Shown here in pieces: positions 54,768-63,624 of a stretch of DNA of 64,000 nucleotides. Positions within the stretch are counted from its first letter, which is position 1; each line of letters opens with the position of its first letter. The stretch is from Toxorhynchites rutilus septentrionalis (lineage: Eukaryota; Arthropoda; Insecta; Diptera; Culicidae). The position numbers and the translations under genes are program-made. The notes under the pieces are model-generated. The model was not told the DNA's origin and made no database searches. It saw only the letters and a program-made list of their open reading frames with translations. Location of the stretch: positions 54,534,097 to 54,598,096 of the forward strand of contig NC_073746.1 of NCBI RefSeq assembly GCF_029784135.1, given 5' to 3'.

Positions 54768-56320
54768 GCAAAATATCAGTCAGTGAACTATGAAACGATC
54801 GAGACAATCGATGGTGCCCTTTCGAAGAGCAAGCAATATATTCGAATCATGCCCAGTTCGAATTTCAGGTAGGTCCAATACTATTTTTTTTTTGGAAACA
54901 TTTGAAGATATCTTCCAATTTTATGTAGGGCTGTTGCTGATAAAGTAGTTACTTTCGAAGTAACCTGCACAGAAATGATGAGTCACTTCTCATACTTTGT
55001 CGTTTCTAGAGGAAATATCGTTACTGCCTACACCGTGATGCCCAATAAGAAAAAGTACTACTTGAAACTAAAACTCACTCCTCAAATGTCACCCAAATCG
55101 AGACTGATAGTTCATTATGCTAACCAAGAGTATCTCATCTTCGACCAGTTTGAATTTGAGCTCGAAACGTTGAATAATAAAGTGAGCATCGATTAGTTGA
55201 TAAAATTTGGCCAATTTTATTTGACTCTAGCGAATTTCCTCTAGTTCAAGATGGAATTAGACCGGGATGAGTATCAACCAGGTGAAGATATTGTGGTGAC
55301 CGTAGATGCTGAAAGCGATTCATATTATGCGATGCAGGCAATTGATCAGTCAGTTCTTCTCTTGGGTCGTGATGGACATGATTTTACCAGAAATGACATT
55401 CTCACTGATCTGGCTCTCTATGGAGTTACTGAACCTAACGAGTTTGATCCTTTTCATGTAAGTGGTGTTTAGCATATTTTCGATATTTATTGTTAGTTGG
55501 TTTCCTTGTTTGATAGTCTATGGGATTGTTCATGATTACAACAGCAGACAGTATCGACATTCGTAAGGAAAATAAAGGTATACATTTAAAATTTATTATT
55601 ATAGTCTGTATTTTTATCATCAGCTTTTCCACGAAATCATTTGAACCGTTTTGGTGGAAACGCTCTGGAATGGCAGAGACAAATTCAAAAAGCAATTCAT
55701 ATCAGAACCGTATTCCCTGATTCATGGCTATGATATAACTTCACAATGGATGGGAGAAGTTCCCGTAAAGTCTTTACGGATACCGTGCCGGACAGTATCA
55801 CGACATGGTTTGTGAGTGGGTTCGCGCTTAGTCCTACCAAGGGGCTTGGAATTATGCACGAACCAATTAAGTTCACAGTTTTTAATTTTCTTAGAAGTCG
55901 AGCAAATACATATGTGACTCTGTACAATAAAAATGAACAGATACAATTCGTAGACAATTCTTCCAATGGCAGTAAGGTTCATTACAAGTTACAACGAAAT
56001 TATTTTTTATATAACCTCTCTAGTAGGCACGCGTCGAACGAAGGTCGTTATCGTACCGACTAACAGCGGAAAACCAGTTTCATTTATGATTAAAGCAAAA
56101 AAGTTGGGAGAAATTGCGATTAAGATAGAAGCTAAATGCTCAGATGCAACCGATGCCATAGAACACATGTTGTGGGTCATTCCTGAAAGTAATTTGTACA
56201 AGAAGAATGTGGTTAGAACTATTGAGCTCAACGAACACGGAACACAGAAATTCGATATGCTTGTAAGCATTCCCAAAGCTATTGATAAAGGATCGGCTAA
56301 TATCACATTTACAGTGGTTG
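54768..56320 (+). pseudogene. TEP: TEP 3' block, exons d-i: MG4-MG7/CUB region
   Basis: Exons 54768-54868 (AKYQSVNYETIETIDGALSK), 54929-55181 (VTFEVTCTEMMSHFSYFVVS), 55245-55457 (DRDEYQPGEDIVVTVDAESD, AIDQSVLLLGRD), 55517-55577 (SMGLFMITTADSIDIRKENK), 55624-55971 and 56024-56320 (GKPVSFMIKAKKLGEIAIKI). In the fifth, the conserved DSWLWxxF phrase has TGA for the second Trp (55731-55733). About 30 codons that follow KFTVF in relatives are missing near 55895. Every boundary has GT/AG. Confidence 0.88.
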
Positions 56321-56379
56321 GTATGTAATTTATTTGTGCTTTCATCGATGGTATGAAATTCATCATATTGCCTTTGCAG

Positions 56380-57632
56380 CGGATATTTTGGGAACCGCGA
56401 TCTCAAACCTAGACAAACTTATTACCTACAGGATGCGGCGAGCAGAATATGGTGAAGTTCGTACCCAATATTGTCGTCTTAGACTATCTTTCTGAACCGG
56501 CATCATTGCTGAAGCCGTGAAGACGAAGGCGATCAACTATTTGCAAAGTGGCTATCAGAACCAGCTGAAGTATAGACGTCCAGATGGATCGTTCAGCCTT
56601 TGGGGTGGATCTGACCCTAAAGGAAGTACATTCTTGACAGCGTTCGTAGCAAAGTCATTCAAAATAGCTGACAAGTACATTTATATCGATAAATCGATAG
56701 TTGCAAATGCCTTCCGCTGGTTAGCAAGTAATCAGAGCCCAGACGGACGTTTTGTTGAAGTGGGACGCGTTTATCACTCGGAATTGCAAGGAGGTCTACG
56801 AACTACGTGCTTCGCGCTCACGGCCTACGTATTGATTGCGTTTCTGGAGAGTGAAGATATTGCAGTGGAGCATAGAGTTATAGTTTAAAAAACGACTAAT
56901 TATCTGGTTTCTAATTTATACAATATGAACGATGCATACGATTTGTCATTAGCAACATATGCACTATCTTTGGCCAATCATTCGAAGCGGATCGATTTCC
57001 TGACTAAGTTGTTGGAGAAAAACAATAAAACTGACATTGTGCAGTATTGGAATGGAGCTCCGGTCGAAGTTGAAATCGTGGGAGATGCTTTGATGTCCCA
57101 CATTTCTCAGGGTATGTTCGTGGATGCAACACCTATTATGCGATGGTTAAACGAGCAACGTTATGAGCTAGGAGGATACAGAGGTACCCAAGATACATTC
57201 GTGGGTTTGAAAGCATTGGCCAAATTTGCAGCCAAAATACGTTCTCATAGAAATAACTATCGAGTAACTATTAAGCATTCTCCAAACCAAGTTCATACGT
57301 TTGATATTGATAAGCATAATTCCTTTGCAATTCAAAAAAGGGACATACCCAACGTACGTAGAGTTCAAGTTGAGATTTCGGGAATCGGTCACGGTGTCTG
57401 CCAGGTGGCCTACCAATATTACTTGAATGTACAGCAGGCTAAGCCACAGTTCGATTTGAGCGTGCAAGTGTTGAACACTACAACAGCGTATGTACAGCAT
57501 TTACAGGTTTGCGTCAAATATCGTCCCTTGGAAGCCTACCAAGTATCGAACATGGCACTAGTTTAAGTGTTCTTCCCAAGTGGTCTAATAGCGGATGAAA
57601 AAGCTGTCCGAGATATCGGAAATCGAATTCAG
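56380..57632 (+). pseudogene. TEP: TEP thioester-domain exon with GCGEQ motif
   Basis: It starts [15 protein letters not shown], then a deletion of about five bases (near 56424) puts the next stretch in another frame: [20 protein letters not shown]. The Cys and Gln of GCGEQ (56431-56445), which form the internal thioester in the family, are unchanged. A further shift at 56518 (TGA) leads to KAINYLQSGYQNQLKYRRPD and an alpha-helical toroid. TAA interrupts at 56886-56888 (before KTTNYLVSNLYNM) and at 57564-57566 (before VFFPSGLIADE). Ends at GTAGGT. Confidence 0.92.
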
Positions 57633-57693
57633 GTAGGTGTTTTAAAATGTAACATTTTTCAGCTGAACATTCACATTATCTCTTTTTTTGTAG

Positions 57694-57998
57694 AGAACTG
57701 AACTTCGTTTCGCTTCCACATCCGTTGTTGTGTACTACGAGAACATAGGTACAACTGAAAATTGTTTTCAAGTAACAGCCACTCGTCGCTACAAAGTTGC
57801 ATTGCATCTACTTGCGTATGTTTACGTGTATGATTATTATCATCCAGGTAATGACGAATTTTATATACGAAGGGAGTTAGCTAACGGGTTTTTTTTTCGA
57901 AAATTGCAGAACGTTTTGCTATTGAGACTTATGAGGGTAAAGTAATGCAGTTATGTGATATATGCGACAAGGAAGACTGCAAAACATTATCGTGTTAA
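57694..57998 (+). pseudogene. TEP: TEP last two exons: MG8 end and Cys-rich tail
   Basis: Exon 57694-57847 reads RTELRFASTSVVVYYENIGT and FQVTATRRYKVALH, the receptor-binding/MG8 domain. Exon 57910-57998 reads ERFAIETYEGKVMQLCDICD and ends KTLSC before TAA, the short cysteine tail typical of mosquito TEP1-like proteins. Both exons are free of lesions. LINE B copy 2 starts 47 bp beyond the stop, so any original 3' UTR is truncated. Confidence 0.9.
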
Positions 57999-58045
57999 TA
58001 GAAAGGCTCGATTATTCAAGACTGCATGCGATGGTTATTGTCTCA

Positions 58046-60420
58046 GTTAGCGCTCAATTTTCGTACTGAGCAGACGCGTTTTGCTATAGCAGCAGCGAAA
58101 GTAGATCTCAAACTATTATCCAAGTAACAAAAGTTTTCTGAATTGGAGTTACAACAACGAGTCGTTGACACGGTGTGTGGCGGCTCCCCGATGAATCGTC
58201 GCGAGAACACCTTTCGCATAGACTATGCGAACCTTCCGAAAAAACCGGAATACTCAAAAATCCACAATTTCTGTGGAACCGTACTAAAATTGAAGCAAGG
58301 AGAGGTGACGCGCATACAATGCAATAGAACACTCGGGTGTGCATTCATAAAAGTCGTTAGCAACGAGCTCGCGAAGAAAATATGCGAAGAGAACGACAAC
58401 AAGCATGAGGTGAACGTTGATGGTAAAATGTATCGTCTACGAATCGTGATGGAGGATGGAGCGACAGAAGTGAAATTGTTCGATCTATCCGAAAGAGTCA
58501 CCGATCGAAAAATCGCAGAATTTCTCAGAGGATATGGGGAAGTGATTTCGATACAGGAGCAAATATGCGGCTCTGACCTGTTTTTCCCGGGAATCTCCAC
58601 GGGTACTCGTGTTGCGAAAATGATAATAAAACGAAACATCGAATCGTGGATAACGATCGATGGAGAGCGGACACTCGTGACCTATCTTGGACAACAGCAG
58701 ACATGTCGTCATTGCCGTGATTTCATCCATAATGGGATCACGTGCGCGCAGAACAAGAAACTACAGGTGCAGAAGTCGTACGCCGATGCGGCGAAACAGC
58801 CTGCTTCAGACACACGAGCACCAAATAGATTGAAATTGCCGACAAAAATTCAAGAGATGTCAAAATTAGGTACTAAACCACCACCGAGACCAAAAGAGCA
58901 GCTGTTAATGCCTCCTCCGAATTCTATAGAATCGGAATCAGAATTATCAGCACGACACGCATCAATAAGTGCGACACAACCATCGGGCTGCGGGTCAATG
59001 AACGATAGACTGGTTCAACGACCCCCTGCTAGCGGCGGAGTGGATTGCGAAACTGCTAGTAGTAAACCCGATGGCAACGAAACTGATACTGCGTCGACCA
59101 GCCGAAGACTTAGCTACTCAGCAAACTCAGCAGTACTCTCCGCATTACCTAGTGCGACTCAGCCATCGGATAGCGGGTCATTGCTCGATAAACAAGCTCA
59201 GCGACCCCCTGCTAGCGGCGGAGTGGTACGCAAAACCGCTGGTGGTAAATCCGATGGCAACGATACTGACACATCGTCCACGTCGATCACTAGCCGACAA
59301 CTTCGGGTACGACCGCCGGGTAAGAAACGGCGAGAAGATAGCGATGACGAAAGAGGCGAACCAAAGCAAAAATGAGCCAGTTCGTCAGCTACAACATCGC
59401 AACTATAAATATCAACACAATTACAAACAATACTAAGCTTGAAGCCCTTCGTACATTTGTGCGCACGATGGAGCTTGACATCTTATTCCTGCAAGAGGTA
59501 GAGAACGAAAATTTGTGTCTCCCCGGCTACAACGTCGTCTGCAATGTGGACCACGCGAGAAGAGGGACGGCTATAGCACTAAAACAACACATTCAGTTCA
59601 CGCATGTCGAAAAGAGTCTGGATGGTCGCCTCATCGCTCTGAGAGTGCAGAATACAACGTTGTGTAATATCTACGCACCATCGGGAACAGCACTGCGTGC
59701 TGAGAGAGAACGTTTCTTCAATGCCACAATCGCGTACTATCTCCGACACACCACCGAGCACGTGATACTCGCCGGAGATTTCAACTGTGTACTTCGGCCA
59801 AGCGATGCGACTCACTACAACACTAGTCCCGCTTTGCAAGCGACGGTACGACAACTACACCTGCATGATATATGGGTTAAATTATACCCAACAACCCCCG
59901 CGCCAACGTACATCACTCATAATGCGACTTCCAGGCTCGATCGTATATACGTCAGCAGTGGGCTTTGCGAACATTTAAGAAATGCCACGACACATGTATG
60001 TTCATTCACCGACCACAAGGCGGTAACAGCTCGGATATGTCTGCCTTCTCTAGGAAGCGCGCAAGGGCGAGGGTTTTGGTGCCTGCGTCCTCATTTGTTA
60101 ACCCAAGAAAACATGGAGGAGTTTAAAAATCGATGGCAATTTTGGACTCGTCAGCGTAGAAATTTCAGCAGCTGGATGACATGGTGGATATTATGTGCAA
60201 AGCCGAAAATTCTGTCCTTTTTTCGATGGAAATCCCGGGAAATATACAAGGAGTATCACATTATACATCAACGGTTATATACTCAACTCAGACTCGCATA
60301 CGACAATTACTATGGAAATGCCGCCATGTTAACGAACATCAATCTGTTGAAGGCGCAAATGCTCGCGCATCAGAGACGTTTCGCGCAAAATTTCATGCAC
60401 ATCAACGATACATTACTCAT
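58046..60420 (+). mobile_element. LINE B copy 2, intact 5' half, 3' end missing
   Basis: It has the same leader as copy 1 (GCGCTCAATTTTCGTACTGA) and complete ORF1, but breaks off in ORF2 after the endonuclease region near 60420. The following 418 bp are unrelated to LINE B. Losing the 3' rather than the 5' end is unusual for LINE insertion and points to later rearrangement or to insertion-linked deletion. No target duplication was found. Confidence 0.85.
58191..59375 (+). CDS. LINE B ORF1, 394 residues, open
   Basis: Starts MNRRENTFRIDYANLPKKPE. Residues about 60-160 look RRM-like (DRKIAEFLRGYGEVISIQEQ), followed by the zinc knuckle CRHCRDFIHNGITC (CX2CX4HX4C) and a long Ser/Pro/Gly-rich tail in which the phrase PPASGGV recurs near residues 285 and 350, showing an internal duplication. 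ATG chosen because copy 1 has the homologous start. Stop overlaps the ORF2 start as ATGA. Probable RNA-binding protein. Confidence 0.85.
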   Translation: MNRRENTFRIDYANLPKKPEYSKIHNFCGTVLKLKQGEVTRIQCNRTLGCAFIKVVSNELAKKICEENDNKHEVNVDGKMYRLRIVMEDGATEVKLFDLSERVTDRKIAEFLRGYGEVISIQEQICGSDLFFPGISTGTRVAKMIIKRNIESWITIDGERTLVTYLGQQQTCRHCRDFIHNGITCAQNKKLQVQKSYADAAKQPASDTRAPNRLKLPTKIQEMSKLGTKPPPRPKEQLLMPPPNSIESESELSARHASISATQPSGCGSMNDRLVQRPPASGGVDCETASSKPDGNETDTASTSRRLSYSANSAVLSALPSATQPSDSGSLLDKQAQRPPASGGVVRKTAGGKSDGNDTDTSSTSITSRQLRVRPPGKKRREDSDDERGEPKQK

Positions 60421-60442
60421 GTGCTGTGAGCGTCTCCGTTAA
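59372..60442 (+). pseudogene. LINE B ORF2 endonuclease, truncated before RT
   Basis: MSQFVSYNIATININTITNN, FLQEVENENL, YAPSGTALRAE, LAGDFNCVLRP, RLDRIYVSS and FTDHKAVTARI give a full apurinic-type endonuclease with catalytic residues in place. LINE homology ends near HINDTLLM; the final CCERLR codons come from foreign DNA. There is no reverse transcriptase, so it cannot retrotranspose alone. Confidence 0.85.
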
Positions 60443-60837
60443 AGCATTGTTTTCGGTTACCGTTGGCTGTTATTTTTTTTTATCGCCCGGGTGTGCTTTT
60501 TTCGCGCGTTTTCGAACTGTTCGAGATATCGTAAAACGCAGTGTGAACTCGGAATTAGAGAGAAAAGCAGAATCATCAAAGCCTGGCAAGGCCAGCCGGC
60601 TTTCAGTTTTCGCCGATTTGTCGCCATCGCAATCGAAGTCGGACATCGGTGCTCAGTTGCACGCACACAATACCAGCGCGATTCGCTGTTCACTTACAGC
60701 AGTGTGAAGGAGAGCATCACTTCTTAGTGGTGTGTGATAGTGCCGAGCGCTCAAGCGCTCCGATTGAGAAGCAAGCAGCGGTTGCCAGTTCATCAGCACT
60801 GGGTGCATTGTGGTGAATAGAAATAAATAAGATATAA
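60421..60837. other. Unidentified segment between LINE B and the third H2A element
   Basis: GC-richer than its surroundings, with CGCGCGTTTTCGAAC, GCCTGGCAAGGCCAGCCGGC and a perfect 7-bp-arm palindrome GAGCGCTCAAGCGCTC (60745-60760). It ends GAATAGAAATAAATAAGAT, reminiscent of a LINE or SINE tail. Composition resembles a LINE 5' UTR, but no homologous piece exists elsewhere in the window. Confidence 0.35.
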
Positions 60838-61298
60838 GATTTTGACGTAGGACTACGTCTAACCGGAAGATATAGGGGGTGAAATGGAAATCTAGGCACT
60901 GAACAAGTAGGAAAAAATGCAAGATTTGGAACGCTTATAACTCGAGCATTTCTCAATAGATCGCAAAGGTTTTTGCATCAATTGATAGGAAATATATCTA
61001 CGCATCTATCATAACGAATAACATTTCATTTTTCATGAGATAAATAATTGAATAATCGTGAAATATCAAGCATTGTTAAAATGCCCTATGTGCCCATTTT
61101 TGATTGGTCCATTTTGTGCTCCTCAAATCGTACCGACCAAAACGGGCAACCAGAGCAGCAGCGAAATAGAATGAAGCACGATTGGAAAGGAAGAAGAAAA
61201 AAATGAACGAAACATTGGTCGCAGTCTCACACATGCGTAATTCTCGAGCCAGCCAGTCAGCTTAAAAATCCCCGCTCCGCTGCCGTAACGATCATTCT

Positions 61299-61501
61299 TT
61301 GTGTGGACACCGTCTGGACAACATCGTTGCTGGACGAGCTGGACGGCGAGGGATCGAGTGCCTTTCTCAAGGCAAGAGGGCGGAGGTGGTAGCGCTGGAG
61401 TAGAGTAATAGAGTAGAGTAGAGTTTTCAAATGGCCTTTCTCAAGGCTAGAGACGAATGAACTGCAAAAGTTTAAAGTCTCTAGAATACAAGACCTTCCT
61501 T
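61299..61501 (+). mobile_element. SINE-like insert in H2A promoter (copy 3)
   Basis: This is the same insert and insertion site as 31342-31540, flanked by CCGTAACGATCATTCT (61283-61298) and CCGTAACGATTATTCT (61502-61517). It differs by a short AGAGTAGAGT expansion. The shared insertion shows copies 2 and 3 descend from one inserted ancestor. Confidence 0.75.
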
Positions 61502-61580
61502 CCGTAACGATTATTCTCATTCAAACCGTACACCACATCGGTTCGCATCACAACACATCAACAAACCAACCCAAGCAGCC

Positions 61581-61790
61581 ATGTCTGGACATGGTAAAGG
61601 AGGAAAAGTGAAGGGAAAGGCAAAATCCCGCTCGAACCGTGTTGATCTGGGGTTCCTCGCAAGGGTAGCTAGGCCGAGCGCGTTAGTACCAGTGCACCAG
61701 TCCACCTAGCCGGCGTTATATAGTTTCGGCCGCCGAAGTGATCGAGTTGGCTGGTAAAGCTGCTCGCGACGATAAGAAAACCCGCATTCA
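61581..61790 (+). pseudogene. Histone H2A unit 1 (copy 3)
   Basis: ATG and 42 open codons: MSGHGKGGKVKGKAKSRSNR then VDLGFLARVAR. Canonical R4 is H, and GRIHRLL is missing before the RKG position. In a second frame from 61738, IELAGKAARDDKKTR matches the H2A acidic-patch helix. No intact globular domain can be made. Confidence 0.9.
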
Positions 61791-62007
61791 GAACAGAACA
61801 CATCAAGACAACAGGCAGTTGCAGCGAGTGGCGAGTGGCAAACGCAATCGCAAAACGGCATCAGGTAGCAGAAGAAAAAAGTTTGTTCTTTATACAAACT
61901 GCTTTGGTGGCAAATCCAGAACAAGGCGGCATCGAGGGCGTTCGAAATGGTTTTTTTCAAAACCACGAGTACTAAGTTTTCTAAATTGGAACCTTTCCAT
62001 AAAACAA

Positions 62008-62023
62008 GGCGCTTTTCAGGGCC
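62008..62023 (+). terminator. Histone 3' stem-loop, one mismatch (copy 3, unit 1)
   Basis: GGCGCTTTTCAGGGCC followed by ATTAAACC and AAAAAAGAG. Same single C-to-G change in the stem as at 32061, so it was present in the common ancestor. Confidence 0.75.
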
Positions 62024-62852
62024 ATTAAACCTTCCAAAAAAGAGTTTACGAAATACAGTTCAATGCTTTCTAAAACATTATCCAAAATAATAATAAAACA
62101 CAAATTGATTTTTTTCATCATTTGTTTGCCAGGATCTGATGAGTATGTGAATTTGGCAGTTGTTCTGAGCTTATTGATAGTTGGGGACTTTCCTGATTAT
62201 TCAATTTTCACCAATTCTTAAATTGTTTCCAGATTGAACGTACAGTAATTTACAATTAGTTCGACATTTAGCTAATTGGACGGACCTGCAATGCGACTTA
62301 TTAAGTTGAACATTTTTGTAAACATAGAGATCCAAATTATGACCCCACATTGAAAGTCGACACTGTACCACTGTCATCGCAAATGTTCAATTACAGGTTA
62401 AAATTACCTCCAATCCGATACTGAGTGGTGGTAATGCGACGTGCCATTGAATGTAATTTACTGTAAAATATGTCACAAGCTGGATGGGAAGAAATTTTCC
62501 AACTGTGAAAGCTGTGGCGAGTGACAAATGCAATCGCTAAACAGAAAGGTTTAGCCGAACTAGATGGGGATATCGAGTGATAACAAAACAATAAACTCTT
62601 TAGATTGAAGATAATTTTGTGATCCTGAAAAAGACCCTTTTTAGCCTGCATGTGAATCCAACGAGCGAACAAATCGTAATGAATGTATTTTTTTTTCATT
62701 CGTTCGTCTCGTTGGACTCGCCCCTCTGGCTGAGTCTGCCGATTTGTCTCTATCCTGTGAGTGTGTACCGCTAGAGTATAAAACACGCGGACCCCAAAAA
62801 AATATCTTATTTTCTTTCAAACCGTAAACCCGTGTGGTTGTACGGCATCGGC

Positions 62853-63084
62853 ATCGTGGACGTAACAAAGGAGGACAAGTTAAGGGAAAGGCAAAGTCTC
62901 ACTCGAACCGTGCAGGTCTCCAGTTCCCTGTTGGTCGCATTCACTGATTGCTCCGCAAGGGTAACTAGGCCGAACGGATTGGTGCCGGAGCACCAGTATA
63001 CCTAACAGCGATTATAGAGTTTCGGCCGTCGGAGTGCTAGAGTTGGCTTGCAAAGCTGCTCACGACAATCAGAAAACCCGCATC
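62853..63084 (+). pseudogene. Histone H2A unit 2 (copy 3), most complete H2A remnant
   Basis: The start codon is changed to ATC. The frame then reads [26 protein letters not shown], stop, LLRKGN, stop, AERIGAGAPVYLTAIIEF: contiguous H2A with only two in-frame stops, each one base from the expected Arg and Tyr codons. A frameshift then leads to VLELACKAAHDNQKTRI. About 90 of the usual 124 residues can be followed. The C-terminal tail is absent. Confidence 0.92.
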
Positions 63085-63323
63085 AAGAACAGAGCAGCTT
63101 CGGTTCGGCGCACATCAAGGCAACAATTAGTTTCAGTGAGTGGCAAAGTGTTTCTCCGGCACGTCGCATTAAATGTAATTTACTGAACAACATGTCACAA
63201 GCTGGATAGGAAGAAATTTTCCATCTGTGAAAGCTGTGGCGAGTGGCAAACGCAATAGCTAAACAGGAAGGTTTAACCGAACAAGATGGGAATATCGAGT
63301 GATAACAAAAACACAACACCAAA

Positions 63324-63339
63324 GGTTCTTTTCAGAACC
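63324..63339 (+). terminator. Perfect histone 3' stem-loop (copy 3)
   Basis: GGTTCTTTTCAGAACC preceded by CACCAAA and followed by ATCAAC and AAAGAGTAAACAG. The upstream, stem, loop and downstream purine block are all consistent with a U7-processed histone mRNA end. Confidence 0.88.
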
Positions 63340-63525
63340 ATCAACATATTCATAAAGAGTAAACAGTAAACTAATCCATTTTTCAGGTAGATAGGTAGGT
63401 ATTCACGTAGGAGAAGAAAATAAAACAATATATTTAAAATATATATTTAACAAAAGCTGTCCCCTTTGTATAGTCCTACGTCACTCCGGTTATGTCCCCG
63501 ACATTACCCACCCGTCTTTTTTTTT

Positions 63526-63624
63526 ATTATTATTTTTTTTTTAATTATTATTATTATTAAAACAAAATATTAGATTATAAGTACCAATTACAGAATAGCA
63601 GAAGGAGGGGGAGGATCTCCAGAT
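63526..63624. other. AT-rich tract between H2A element and LINE ORF1
   Basis: Runs of T and (ATT)n/(TAA)n. It could be the 3' boundary of the H2A element, a microsatellite, or the 5' UTR of the following LINE. Confidence 0.4.

Larger units (their letters stand above)
17608..57998 (+). pseudogene. TEP: Thioester-containing protein (TEP) pseudogene, 12 traceable exons
   Basis: TEPs are secreted complement-like proteins of insects that bind pathogens through a reactive thioester. Exons read as 17608-18214, 18345-18671, 18740-19029, 54768-54868, 54929-55181, 55245-55457, 55517-55577, 55624-55971, 56024-56320, 56380-57632, 57694-57847 and 57910-57998; all junctions use GT/AG and join in phase. 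Order of domains (MG repeats, thioester domain, MG8, Cys-rich tail CDICDKEDCKTLSC) follows TEP1-like proteins. The frame is lost by shifts near 17966, 18163, 18410, 56425 and 56518 and by stops at 55731, 56886 and 57564. About 30 codons are missing near 55895. The signal-peptide exon is not found. The 35.7-kb intron 3 is made of transposons. Confidence 0.9.
60838..63525 (+). mobile_element. Histone-H2A element, copy 3 (uninterrupted)
   Basis: The best copy of this family: left palindrome GACGTAGGACTACGTC (60844-60859), left interior, promoter with insert (61299-61501), H2A unit 1 (61581), stem-loop (62008), passenger MITE (about 62240-62466), degenerate antisense stem-loop, TATA (62777), H2A unit 2 (62853), perfect stem-loop (63324), half-palindrome GTCCTACGTCACTCCGG (63471-63487) and terminal ACCCACCCGTC with a T run. 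Both ends sit against T-rich DNA. No transposase or RT is encoded. Confidence 0.85.

Noticed and set aside
60717..60956. Short minus-strand frame repeated at 30693-30998 and 60717-60956
   Set aside because: It is conserved only because the same repeat end occurs twice; composition and lack of domain give no support for a protein.
61581..61790. Functional histone H2A gene
   Set aside because: The H2A units lack the GRIHRLL segment or have stops, frameshifts or a lost start codon, and none reaches the C-terminus.
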